Shown: piece after piece, positions 56,583 to 64,000 of the stretch | Numbering within the stretch: the first letter of the stretch is position 1 | Layout: every line of letters begins with the position of its first letter | Assembly (NCBI RefSeq): GCF_013359695.1 | Contig: NZ_JABFMU010000003.1 | Location: 204,137-268,136 of the forward strand | Reading direction: 5' to 3' | DNA: 64,000 nt | From: Pseudomonas sp. C2B4 | GTDB lineage: Bacteria; Pseudomonadota; Gammaproteobacteria; Pseudomonadales; Pseudomonadaceae | Program-made: the position numbers and the translations under genes | Notes under the pieces: model-generated | The model's input: the letters and a program-made list of their open reading frames with translations, nothing else | Told to the model about the DNA's origin: nothing | Databases searched by the model: none

Positions 56583-57175
56583 TGTTCACAGTCAATCCCT
56601 GTGGGAGCGAGCCTGCTCGCGAATGCGGTACATCCGTCAACAAACAGGTTGGATGTGACGCCCTCTTCGCGAGCAGGCTCGCTCCCACAGGGGTAGTCGG
56701 TGTTCTCCTGCTTTGCGTAGCCCTGTTGCTGAGCGCCTGCGCCAGCAAGGCGCCGCTGCCCGAGCAGACCCCGAACCTGACGTTGCCACTGCAATTGCAC
56801 ATCCAGCGACTGCAAGCCGAACAGCGTCAGGACTGGGTGCTGGTGATCCAGCGTGAAGGCCCGGCCATTCGCTGGTCGATGATGGACCTGCTGGGCATTC
56901 CCCAGGCACGCCAGAAACTGGTGGACGGTGAATGGCGCGCTGACGGACTGCTGCCGCCCAACCCGGAAGCCCGGGAACTGTTCGCGGCGCTGCTGTTTGC
57001 GCTGACACCGCAGGACGAGTTGCACGGCAACTATCCGGCGGCCTGGCAACATGGCGCACAACGCGCCTTGCCGGAGCGCTGGAACGTCCGATATTCACAA
57101 CCGATGAGCTTTGAATTGAACCTGCCCAAAGGCCCGAAATACCAAGTCACACCGCTGAGCGGGGAGGCACCATGA
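56582..57175 (+). CDS. DUF3261 lipoprotein with a REP-derived leader
   Basis: A 197-residue protein whose ATG overlaps the methyltransferase stop by one base. A lipoprotein signal core, GVLLLCVALLLSAC, ends in Cys53 (lipobox LSAC). The mature part (LQLHIQRLQAEQRQDWVLVI, LLPPNPEARELFAALLFALT) matches the DUF3261 lipoproteins of APE clusters. Residues 6-37 are encoded by a REP doublet (CGSEPARE on the left arm, FASRLAPT on the right), stretching the n-region to about 37 residues. No ATG, GTG or TTG codon lies in frame between the repeat and the hydrophobic core, so the protein must be read through the repeat. Likely part of the outer-membrane export step. Confidence 0.84.
   Translation: MFTVNPCGSEPARECGTSVNKQVGCDALFASRLAPTGVVGVLLLCVALLLSACASKAPLPEQTPNLTLPLQLHIQRLQAEQRQDWVLVIQREGPAIRWSMMDLLGIPQARQKLVDGEWRADGLLPPNPEARELFAALLFALTPQDELHGNYPAAWQHGAQRALPERWNVRYSQPMSFELNLPKGPKYQVTPLSGEAP
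56600..56690. repeat. REP doublet inside the DUF3261 coding sequence
   Basis: TGTGGGAGCGAGCCTGCTCG at 56600 and the inverse CGCGAGCAGGCTCGCTCCCA ending near 56689, starting six codons after the ATG. Confidence 0.94.
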
Positions 57176-58368
57176 CCGCCTACCTGAACGCCCTTGGGGT
57201 TATCTGCTCCCTGGGCCATGACAAGCACGAAGTCGCACGCAATCTGTTTGCCGGCGATTGCTCCGGCATGCGCAGTGAAAAGGGCTGGGTGCCAGAGCGG
57301 TCATTGCCCGTAGGCGCGGTGTGTGGCGAGCTGGCGGCGGTTCCCGCCGAATTGTCCCGGCAAGACACCCGCAACAATCAGCTGCTGATGGAAGCCGCCC
57401 TGCAAATTCGCCAGGACATCGATCAGGCCATCCAGACTTACGGTCGCGATCGTATCGGTGTCGTGCTGGGCACCAGCACCTCCGGCATCGACGAAGCCAG
57501 CCGGGGCCTGGCCCGTTACATCCGCGAACATCAGTTCCCGCCGGAATACGACTACCAGCAACAGGAACTCGGCGCCCCGGCGAACTTTCTCGCCGACTGG
57601 CTGAAACTGAGCGGCCCGGCCTATGTGATTTCCACCGCTTGCACCTCCAGCGCAAGGGCGCTGATGAGCGCCCAGCGCCTGCTGGATCTGGGGGTCTGCG
57701 ACGTGGTGCTGTGCGGCGGCGTCGACAGTTTGTGCAAACTGACCCTCAACGGGTTTACGGCACTGGAAGCGGTTTCGGATCAACGTTGCAACCCGTTCTC
57801 GGTGAATCGCAACGGCATCAACATTGGCGAAGCGGCCGTGCTGTTCCTGATGAGCAAGCAGGCGGGCGGCAACCCGCCGATTGCCCTGCTCGGCAGCGGC
57901 GCGAGCTCCGATGCGCACCATATTTCTGCGCCGGAGCCCTCGGGTCGTGGCGCTTTGCAGGCCATGCGCAAGGCCTTGGGTCGGGCTCACCTGCAACCGC
58001 AACAGATCAGTTATCTGAACCTGCACGGCACCGCCACCCAACACAACGACGCCATGGAAAGCCAGGCGGTCGCCACGCTGTTCCCGACTGGGGTGCCCTG
58101 CTCTTCGACCAAGCCCATGACCGGCCATACCCTCGGCGCAGCCGGTGCGCTGGAAGCCGCGTTCTGCTGGTTGAGCCTGAGTGCGGATAACCGCAAACAG
58201 GCATTGCCGCCCCATCTCTGGGACGGTCAACCGGACCCTGGTTTGCCTGCTCTTGATTGGGTGACCCCGGCCGATCACCTGACGTCCACTGGTCCCCGCT
58301 ACCTGATGAGCAATTCCTTCGCCTTCGGTGGCAATAACGTCAGCCTGATTATCGGAGACGCCCCATGA
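57172..58368 (+). CDS. Beta-ketoacyl-ACP synthase (APE elongating type)
   Basis: A 398-residue ketosynthase with active-site Cys157 in ISTACTSSARAL and the histidine motifs LHGTATQHND near residue 284 and KPMTGHTLGAAGALEA near residue 312. All three catalytic residues are present. In APE systems one such enzyme pairs with the chain-length-factor-like protein to extend the polyene. It overlaps both neighbours by ATGA. Confidence 0.92.
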   Translation: MTAYLNALGVICSLGHDKHEVARNLFAGDCSGMRSEKGWVPERSLPVGAVCGELAAVPAELSRQDTRNNQLLMEAALQIRQDIDQAIQTYGRDRIGVVLGTSTSGIDEASRGLARYIREHQFPPEYDYQQQELGAPANFLADWLKLSGPAYVISTACTSSARALMSAQRLLDLGVCDVVLCGGVDSLCKLTLNGFTALEAVSDQRCNPFSVNRNGINIGEAAVLFLMSKQAGGNPPIALLGSGASSDAHHISAPEPSGRGALQAMRKALGRAHLQPQQISYLNLHGTATQHNDAMESQAVATLFPTGVPCSSTKPMTGHTLGAAGALEAAFCWLSLSADNRKQALPPHLWDGQPDPGLPALDWVTPADHLTSTGPRYLMSNSFAFGGNNVSLIIGDAP

Positions 58369-58838
58369 TTGACTGGCCGCTCGCCGAACTGCTGCCCCAC
58401 GCTGGCGACATGATCCTCATCGACCGGATCCTGGCGTTCGATGCGGAGCAGATTCACACCTGCCTCACGGTTAAACCCGACGGCCTGTTCAATCACCCCG
58501 ATGGCAGCTTGCCGGCGTGGGTCGGCATTGAACTGATGGCCCAGAGCGTCGCCGCCTTCGCCGGTTGCCATGCGCGCCAGCGCGGTGATGCGGTCGAGCT
58601 GGGCTTCCTGCTGGGCAGTCGCAAGTTCGAATGCAACGTCGACCGTTTTCCGGCCGGCACCGAACTGACCATCCATGGCCTTCGCTCGCTGGAGGACGAC
58701 AACGGCATGGGCGTGTTCGAATGCCATATCAACGCGCCGGGCATTCATGCCACCGCCCGTCTGAACGTGTACCGCCCGCCGCAGGCCACTCAATATCTCC
58801 ATGAGCCCCAAGGCTCTTCACAAGGAACGCAGCCATGA
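58365..58838 (+). CDS. Hotdog 3-hydroxyacyl-ACP dehydratase
   Basis: A 157-residue protein with LLPHAGDMILIDRILAFDAE near the start and WVGIELMAQSVAAFAGCHAR near residue 46, as in the stand-alone APE dehydratase (ApeP-like). In studied systems two dehydratase subunits form a complex; the partner here is probably the hotdog fused to the ligase at 45028. Confidence 0.9.
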   Translation: MIDWPLAELLPHAGDMILIDRILAFDAEQIHTCLTVKPDGLFNHPDGSLPAWVGIELMAQSVAAFAGCHARQRGDAVELGFLLGSRKFECNVDRFPAGTELTIHGLRSLEDDNGMGVFECHINAPGIHATARLNVYRPPQATQYLHEPQGSSQGTQP

Positions 58839-59563
58839 CTGAATCCGTACTCGTCACCGGTTCCAGCCGTGGCATCGGCCGCGCCATCGCCCTGCGCCTG
58901 GCCAAGGCCGGGCATGACATCGTGCTGCATTGCCGCAGCGGCCTGGCGGACGCCCAGGCGGTACAGGGCGACATCGAGGCCTTGGGGCGCAAGGCGCGCA
59001 TCCTGCAATTCGACGTGTCCGACCGCGCCGCCTGCAAAGCCATTCTGGAAGCCGACGTGGAAACCCACGGCGCCTACTACGGCGTGGTGCTCAACGCCGG
59101 ACTGACCCGTGACGGTGCTTTTCCGGCGCTGAGCGAGGATGATTGGGATGTGGTGATGCGCACCAACCTCGACGGCTTCTACAACGTGCTGCACCCGGTG
59201 ATGATGCCGATGATCCGTCGTCGCGCGGCCGGGCGAATTGTCTGCATCACCTCGGTGTCCGGGTTGATCGGCAACCGTGGCCAGGTCAACTACAGCGCCT
59301 CCAAGGCCGGGCTGATCGGTGCGGCCAAGGCATTGGCGATCGAACTGGGCAAGCGCAAAATCACCGTCAACTGTGTCGCACCCGGCCTGATCGACACGGC
59401 AATGCTCGACGAAAACGTGCCGGTGGAAGAACTGATGAAAATGATTCCCGCACAACGCATGGGCACCCCTGAAGAGGTCGCCAGCGCCGTGAATTTCCTG
59501 ATGTCGGCGGAAGCCTCGTACATCACTCGGCAGGTGCTGGCCGTCAACGGAGGCTTGTGCTGA
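58835..59563 (+). CDS. 3-ketoacyl-ACP reductase (FabG-like)
   Basis: A 242-residue short-chain dehydrogenase with the NADPH motif VTGSSRGIGRAIAL (residues 6-19), NAGLTRDG near residue 88, and the Ser-Tyr-Lys catalytic set ending in YSASKAGLIGA near residue 153. It reduces the ketoacyl-ACP intermediates during polyene elongation. Confidence 0.94.
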   Translation: MTESVLVTGSSRGIGRAIALRLAKAGHDIVLHCRSGLADAQAVQGDIEALGRKARILQFDVSDRAACKAILEADVETHGAYYGVVLNAGLTRDGAFPALSEDDWDVVMRTNLDGFYNVLHPVMMPMIRRRAAGRIVCITSVSGLIGNRGQVNYSASKAGLIGAAKALAIELGKRKITVNCVAPGLIDTAMLDENVPVEELMKMIPAQRMGTPEEVASAVNFLMSAEASYITRQVLAVNGGLC

Positions 59564-60789
59564 TGAAGCGCGTCGTCGTCACCGGCATGGCCGGCATCAC
59601 TTCATTGGGCAGCGACTGGGACACCATCGCCGGCAACTTCGCGGCCAACCGCAGCGGCATCCGCCGGATGGACGAGTGGGATCGTTTCACCGAACTCAAC
59701 ACCCGCCTGGCCGGGCCTATCGATGACTTCAAGGTGCCGAGCCACTGGACCCGCAAACAACTGCGCAGCATGGGCAGGGTCTCACGGCTGGCGGTTGGGG
59801 CGGCGGAACAGGCCTTGACCGACGCCGGGTTACTCGGCGACGAATCGATCAAGGACGGACGCATGGGCGTCGCGTGCGGTTCCTCCACCGGTAGCACCGA
59901 CGAGATCAAGGCGTTCGGCAACATGCTGCTCAACTCGGTGGCCGAAGGCCTGAACGCCAACTCCTACGTGCGCATGATGCCGCACACCACGGCGGCCAAT
60001 ATCAGCATTTTCTTCGGTCTCACCGGCCGCCTGATCCCCACCTCAAGCGCTTGCACCAGTGGCAGCCAGGGCATCGGCTATGCCTACGAAGCCATCAAGT
60101 TCGGCCGCCTGCCGCTGATGCTCGCCGGTGGTGCCGAAGAGCTTTGCCCGACCGAGGCCATGGTCTTCGATGCGCTCTATGCCACCAGCCTGAAAAATGA
60201 CACCCCGCACTTGTCCCCGCGCCCTTACGACACCGGTCGTGACGGTCTGGTGATCGGTGAAGGCGGCGGGATGCTGGTGCTCGAAGAACTGGAGCACGCC
60301 CTGGCACGGGGCGCGCACATCCATGCCGAGATCGTCGGTTTCGGTAGCAACGCCGACGGCCAGCACACCACCCGTCCGGAGCAAGTCACCATGCGCCGGG
60401 CCATGGAACTGGCACTGGAAGACGCCGGACTCAAACCGTCGGACATTGGTTACGTCAACGGCCACGGCACCGCCACCGAACAGGGCGACATCGCCGAAAC
60501 CCAAGCCACCAGCAGCCTGTTCGGCGAGCACATGCCGATCAGCTCGCAGAAAAGCTTCCTCGGCCACACCCTCGGCGCCTGCGGTGCGCTGGAGTCCTGG
60601 TTCAGCATCGAAATGCTCAACCGCGACCTGTACGTGCACACACTCAACCTCGATGAAGTCGACCCCAACTGCGGCAAGCTCGATTACCTGCGCGGCGAGT
60701 TCCGACAGATGAGCCATCAGTTCGTGATGAACAACAACTTCGCGTTTGGCGGGGTGAATACGTCGCTGATCTTCAAGCGCTGGGCGTAA
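59563..60789 (+). CDS. Beta-ketoacyl-ACP synthase II-type, last APE gene
   Basis: A 408-residue FabF-like ketosynthase with active-site Cys164 (SSACTSGSQGIG), NGHGTATEQGD near residue 303 and KSFLGHTLGACGALES near residue 330. The ATG at 59563 overlaps the reductase stop (TGATG) with GGAGG 9 bases upstream. The GTG two codons earlier is too close to that site. It is the likely starter-elongating ketosynthase. The operon ends here; only a REP doublet follows. Confidence 0.93.
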   Translation: MKRVVVTGMAGITSLGSDWDTIAGNFAANRSGIRRMDEWDRFTELNTRLAGPIDDFKVPSHWTRKQLRSMGRVSRLAVGAAEQALTDAGLLGDESIKDGRMGVACGSSTGSTDEIKAFGNMLLNSVAEGLNANSYVRMMPHTTAANISIFFGLTGRLIPTSSACTSGSQGIGYAYEAIKFGRLPLMLAGGAEELCPTEAMVFDALYATSLKNDTPHLSPRPYDTGRDGLVIGEGGGMLVLEELEHALARGAHIHAEIVGFGSNADGQHTTRPEQVTMRRAMELALEDAGLKPSDIGYVNGHGTATEQGDIAETQATSSLFGEHMPISSQKSFLGHTLGACGALESWFSIEMLNRDLYVHTLNLDEVDPNCGKLDYLRGEFRQMSHQFVMNNNFAFGGVNTSLIFKRWA

Positions 60790-60791
60790 CC

Positions 60792-60882
60792 CTGTGGGAG
60801 CGGGCTTGCTCGCGAAGGCGGTGCGTCAGGCGACATTGATGTTGGATGTGCCGGCCTCATCGCGGGCAAGCCCGCTCCCACA
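60792..60882. repeat. REP doublet
   Basis: TGTGGGAGCGGGCTTGCTCG and the inverse CGCGGGCAAGCCCGCTCCCA lie between the convergent APE operon and the DUF6124 gene. Confidence 0.93.
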
Positions 60883-60893
60883 AAGGTCGGGGA

Positions 60894-61157
60894 TTACGAG
60901 GGATCAAGGTTATCCAGCACCCGATTCACCGCCAGTTCTCCAAGCATGATCGACTGCTGAATCCCCAACAATTTTTGGCCCTGCGACCCTTGTAAATCCC
61001 TCGCAAAATCACTCGCCATGACATTCGCCGACGCCAGCGATACGCAGGCGTATTCCAGCAGGGTGTAGTTGTCGATATCGGGGGCGATGAGGAAGATCGG
61101 GCTGGGTTGGCGTGGCGTGTCCGGATCGGTGTCCGGTGGATTGGGTGTATGGGTCAT
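60894..61157 (-). CDS. DUF6124 small protein
   Basis: An 87-residue protein with a Pro/Asp-rich N terminus (TPNPPDTDPDTPRQPSPIFL) and a conserved C-terminal part (LEYACVSLASANVMASDFAR, MLGELAVNRVLDNL). I recognise this as the Pseudomonas DUF6124 family, a multi-copy group of unknown function. No signal peptide or membrane helix. It ends 11 bases from the REP doublet. Confidence 0.75.
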   Translation of the reverse strand: MTHTPNPPDTDPDTPRQPSPIFLIAPDIDNYTLLEYACVSLASANVMASDFARDLQGSQGQKLLGIQQSIMLGELAVNRVLDNLDPS

Positions 61158-61534
61158 GAGTCAGCGTCCTGAAAAAGAAGGGTGGCAGCTGTACGCAGGT
61201 TAGTAGACCGGTCCACATCAATCCGGCGCGCCCGAAGGCGCCCTGCGCACAGCTACCGTCAAGGGCAGGTATGGACATACCTGCCTATCAGGAGCGCCAA
61301 TGCGCTAGATATGAAAACGGGCTACTAAACCCGATCACTGACCATCAGTGACGCGAATCAAGTTAGCGATGGCCCTCAAAGCGCACAAGCCGGCGGATTC
61401 TGGAGTAGGTGTAGGCCGCGCCGCAAGGCGATGTAGCCTGTGGGAGGGATTTCAGAAATGCCCTACAGCCTAGGTTGAAATGATAGGTAGTCCGGTGCCT
61501 GGCTGATGGTTTTTTGGTGTTCTTGCGATCGTCT
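61158..61534. other. Intergenic region with several small hairpins, no gene
   Basis: The gap upstream of the DUF6124 gene holds GGCAGGTAT-GGAC-ATACCTGCC (61264-61285), a perfect 9-bp dyad, and TCACTGA-CCA-TCAGTGA just before 61353. Neither is followed by a T-run. The reading frames here are made of REP sequence or have no match. Confidence 0.5.
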
Positions 61535-61597
61535 TCGCGAGCAGGCTCGCTCCCATAGTTAGCGCGTTCCAATGTGGGAGCGAGCCTGCTCGCGAAT
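61535..61597. repeat. REP doublet, outward-facing, short spacer
   Basis: TTCGCGAGCAGGCTCGCTCC is followed 13 bases after its end by TGTGGGAGCGAGCCTGCTCG, next to the LysR gene stop. Confidence 0.9.
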
Positions 61598-61610
61598 GAC
61601 TGCGAAGCAG

Positions 61611-62513
61611 TCACGCTTTCAGCGGTTCAACCTTCCTCGTCAACAACTCCACAAACGCCCGCGCCATCGGCGACTTCTGATCCTTGCGCTGCACGAGCCA
61701 CACCGCCGATACCGCCGCCGGATCGAGCAATGGCCGATACACCACGCCATCGATGCGCATCCGCTGATAGGACGCCGGCAGTACCGACACCCCCAACCCC
61801 GCCGCCACCAGCCCGATGATAGTCATCGCCTCGCCCGCCTCCTGGGCAAAGTGCGGGCTGAAGCCAGCGTCCCGCGCCAGGCTGAGCAATTGTGCGTACA
61901 GGCCACTGCCGTAGCTGCGCGGGAAAAACACGAAGGGTTCGAGGGCCAGGGCTGACAGGAACAAGCCCTCTTCACTGCCCTTCACCAGCGGATGCTTGGA
62001 ACTGAGCACCGCGACCAGTGGCTCGCGCATCAGTTCGACCACACTGAGTGAATCGGGCAACCCCAGCGGCCGCATGATTCCAACTTCGATCGATTCGTCC
62101 ACCAGCGCATCGGCCACTTGCGTACTGCTCATTTCCCGCAAATTCAGATGCACCGCCGGAAAGCGCTGGCGAAACGAGAAAATCGCCTGGGGAATGGTCG
62201 AGTTGAACGGCGCCGACGAGGTGAAGCCGATTTTCAGTTCGCCCAACTCGCCCAACTGCGCCCGCCGCGCGACGTCCGCCGCTTTGTCGACCTGCGCCAG
62301 CACCAGCCGCGCCTCTTCCAGAAACAACCGACCAGCCTCGCTGAGCTCGACCCGACGATTGGTACGCTCGAACAATCGCGCGCCGACCTCCTGTTCCAGC
62401 GCCTGAATCTGCTGACTCAACGGTGGCTGAGAGATGCCCAGCACCTGAGCGGCGCGGCCGAAATGGAGTTCTTCGGCGACGGCGATGAAGTAGCGCAAAT
62501 GGCGCAATTCCAT
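61611..62513 (-). CDS. LysR-family transcriptional regulator
   Basis: A 300-residue LysR protein with the N-terminal winged helix-turn-helix (MELRHLRYFIAVAEELHFGR; ISQPPLSQQIQALEQEVGAR). An effector-binding domain follows from about residue 90. It is divergent from an MFS transporter 120 bases away and is the likely regulator of it. The inducer is unknown. Confidence 0.93.
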   Translation of the reverse strand: MELRHLRYFIAVAEELHFGRAAQVLGISQPPLSQQIQALEQEVGARLFERTNRRVELSEAGRLFLEEARLVLAQVDKAADVARRAQLGELGELKIGFTSSAPFNSTIPQAIFSFRQRFPAVHLNLREMSSTQVADALVDESIEVGIMRPLGLPDSLSVVELMREPLVAVLSSKHPLVKGSEEGLFLSALALEPFVFFPRSYGSGLYAQLLSLARDAGFSPHFAQEAGEAMTIIGLVAAGLGVSVLPASYQRMRIDGVVYRPLLDPAAVSAVWLVQRKDQKSPMARAFVELLTRKVEPLKA

Positions 62514-62554
62514 GAAAACCTCATTAGGTCGTTAAAGCTATCAAACAGGTCGAA

Positions 62555-62589
62555 CAATATATTGGATTGAATCATTAGCCAGCTATATG
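62555..62589 (+). promoter_or_regulatory. Palindrome and probable promoter of the MFS gene
   Basis: CAATATATTG (62555-62564) is a perfect 10-base palindrome overlapping a possible -35, TTGGAT (62562-62567). TATATG (62584-62589) is 16 bases further. It fits a LysR-controlled divergent promoter. Confidence 0.42.
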
Positions 62590-62633
62590 CTTTTTCCATT
62601 GCCTGACCGGCTGTACGCCATCCGAGGTCCAAC

Positions 62634-63908
62634 GTGAAAACTGCTGTCGCTCCACTTGCCCATGAAGTTTCCCCCTCAGCACTGGACGATGTTGCCGTCG
62701 AACTGAAGGAGATCTACATCGAAAAAGGCACGCCTGCGTTCATGCGCACAGTGCTGGCACTGTTCTGCGGCGGCTTCGCGACCTTCGCCCTGCTCTACTG
62801 CGTGCAGCCGATGATGCCGCTGCTGTCCCATGAATATTCCATCAACGCGGCCCAAAGCAGCCTGATCCTCTCGGTGGCCACCGGCATGCTCGCCATCGGC
62901 CTGCTGATCACCGGCCCGATTTCTGATCGCGTCGGGCGTAAACCGGTGATGGTCGCGGCCCTGTTTGCCGCCGCGCTGTGCACCATGGCCAGTGCGATGA
63001 TGCCGAGCTGGCATGGCGTGCTGGTGATGCGCGCCTTGATCGGCTTGTCATTGAGCGGCCTGGCCGCGGTCGCCATGACCTACCTGAGCGAAGAAATTCA
63101 CCCGCAACACATCGGCCTGGCCATGGGCTTGTACATCGCCGGCAACGCCATTGGCGGGATGAGCGGTCGTTTGATCACCGGCGTATTGATCGACTTCGTC
63201 AGCTGGCACACGGCGATGCTGGTGATCGGTGGCCTGGCCCTGATCGCGGCGGCGGTGTTCTGGAAAATCCTTCCAGAGTCGCGCAACTTCCGCGCCCGTT
63301 CATTGCATCCGCGCAGCCTGCTTGACGGCTTCACCATGCACTTTCGCGACGCCGGCCTGCCGCTGCTGTTCCTCGAAGCCTTTGTACTGATGGGCGCCTT
63401 CGTCACCCTGTTCAACTACATCGGTTACCGCTTGCTGTCCGAGCCGTACCACATGGAGCAGGCTTTCGTCGGGTTGCTCTCGGTGGTGTACCTGTCGGGC
63501 ATTTACAGCTCGGCGAAAATCGGTTCGCTCGCCGACAAACTGGGACGGCGCAAAGTGCTCTGGAGCACCATCGTGCTGATGATCGCCGGCCTTGCCCTGA
63601 CGATGTTCACGCCGCTGCCATTGGTCATCATCGGCATGCTGGTGTTCACCTTCGGCTTCTTCGGCGCCCATTCGGTGGCCAGCAGCTGGATCGGCCGCCG
63701 CGCCACCAAGGCCAAGGGCCAGGCGTCGTCGCTGTACCTGTTCAGCTACTACGCCGGGTCGAGCATCGCCGGCACGGCGGGCGGGGTGTTCTGGCATCTG
63801 GGCGGCTGGAACGGTATCGGCCTGTTCATCGGCGCGCTGCTGCTGGTGGCATTGGGGGTGGCGTTGAAGCTTTCGAAGTTGCCGCCGCTAGGCGGTGTAA
63901 AGGCCTGA
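62634..63908 (+). CDS. MFS transporter (YnfM-like)
   Basis: A 424-residue major facilitator protein from a GTG at 62634 with GAGG 9 bases upstream. A hydrophilic N-terminal arm of ~40 residues precedes 12 membrane helices. The A-motif appears as GPISDRVGRKPVM near residue 100 and again as GSLADKLGRRKVL near residue 295. It resembles the YnfM group of proton-driven exporters. Substrate unknown; probably induced through the divergent LysR regulator. Confidence 0.92.
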   Translation: MKTAVAPLAHEVSPSALDDVAVELKEIYIEKGTPAFMRTVLALFCGGFATFALLYCVQPMMPLLSHEYSINAAQSSLILSVATGMLAIGLLITGPISDRVGRKPVMVAALFAAALCTMASAMMPSWHGVLVMRALIGLSLSGLAAVAMTYLSEEIHPQHIGLAMGLYIAGNAIGGMSGRLITGVLIDFVSWHTAMLVIGGLALIAAAVFWKILPESRNFRARSLHPRSLLDGFTMHFRDAGLPLLFLEAFVLMGAFVTLFNYIGYRLLSEPYHMEQAFVGLLSVVYLSGIYSSAKIGSLADKLGRRKVLWSTIVLMIAGLALTMFTPLPLVIIGMLVFTFGFFGAHSVASSWIGRRATKAKGQASSLYLFSYYAGSSIAGTAGGVFWHLGGWNGIGLFIGALLLVALGVALKLSKLPPLGGVKA

Positions 63909-63920
63909 CGCAGACCAAAA

Positions 63921-64000
63921 TGTGGGAGCGGGCTTGCTCGCGAATGCGGTGGGCCAGACAACAAATCTGTCGACTGACACTCCCTCTTCGCGAGCAAGCC
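63921..64000. repeat. REP doublet cut by the window end
   Basis: TGTGGGAGCGGGCTTGCTCG at 63921 is followed by the start of the inverse arm, CTTCGCGAGCAAGCC, running off the window. Confidence 0.9.

Noticed and set aside
61363..61614. 83-codon frame containing REP translation (FASRLAPT, YGSEPARED)
   Set aside because: REP arms lack stops in several frames and create many such frames (also at 812-1087, 18079-18312, 24171-24359, 31044-31274 and 63749-63997); none is a gene.

Overview
The window is GC-rich chromosomal DNA from a fluorescent-group Pseudomonas. The evidence is the gene order waaF / glnE / aceE-aceF / dipA / msrA / rlmJ / acyl-CoA dehydrogenase / K+(Na+)/H+ antiporter / mscK / selO, which I recall from the P. 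aeruginosa PA5012-PA5023 region, and at least 15 copies of the Pseudomonas-type REP doublet (TGTGGGAGCGAGCCTGCTCGC and its complement). No tRNA, rRNA, IS or CRISPR was recognised.

Layout. 1-14.3 kb: a partial LPS heptosyltransferase (waaF), the glutamine synthetase regulator glnE, the pyruvate dehydrogenase pair aceEF behind a double palindromic operator, a PhoD-like phosphoesterase, the c-di-GMP phosphodiesterase dipA and msrA. 14.4-18.3 kb: rlmJ, then a two-gene type VI secretion insertion (vgrG plus a DUF4123 adaptor) with no recognisable effector. 18.3-24.3 kb: divergent putP and putA around five GTTGCA motifs, the known PutA target. 24.4-33 kb: an acyl-CoA dehydrogenase, then an accessory stretch. 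It holds a chemoreceptor tail fragment, two related small repeat-containing proteins of unknown function with a shared CTGTCA-N4-TGACAG palindrome upstream, two chemoreceptors of different sensor type, and a ZapA-like/coiled-coil pair. 33-42.1 kb: antiporter, MscK, SelO, a MazF/MazE-type toxin-antitoxin pair, trxC and an orphan ParA-like ATPase.

42.4-60.8 kb is one 20-gene, tightly overlapping operon for an aryl polyene (APE) lipid. It has two acyl carrier proteins, two ketosynthases plus a chain-length-factor-like protein, a ketoreductase, two dehydratase domains (one fused to the aryl/acyl ligase), an aromatic ammonia-lyase, a thioesterase, two acyltransferases, a glycosyltransferase, a methyltransferase and a flavin enzyme with halogenase motifs. 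Its export part comprises a LolA-like carrier, an MMPL/RND exporter and a DUF3261 lipoprotein, plus a CPA2-like membrane protein. REP doublets have entered this operon three times; two of them lie inside the signal-peptide coding region of the LolA-like protein and of the lipoprotein while keeping the frame open.

60.9-64 kb: a DUF6124 small protein, then a divergent LysR regulator / MFS transporter pair.

The most novel material is the pair of repeat proteins at 27.0 and 30.0 kb with their common palindrome, and the REP doublets translated as signal-peptide n-regions in the APE operon.
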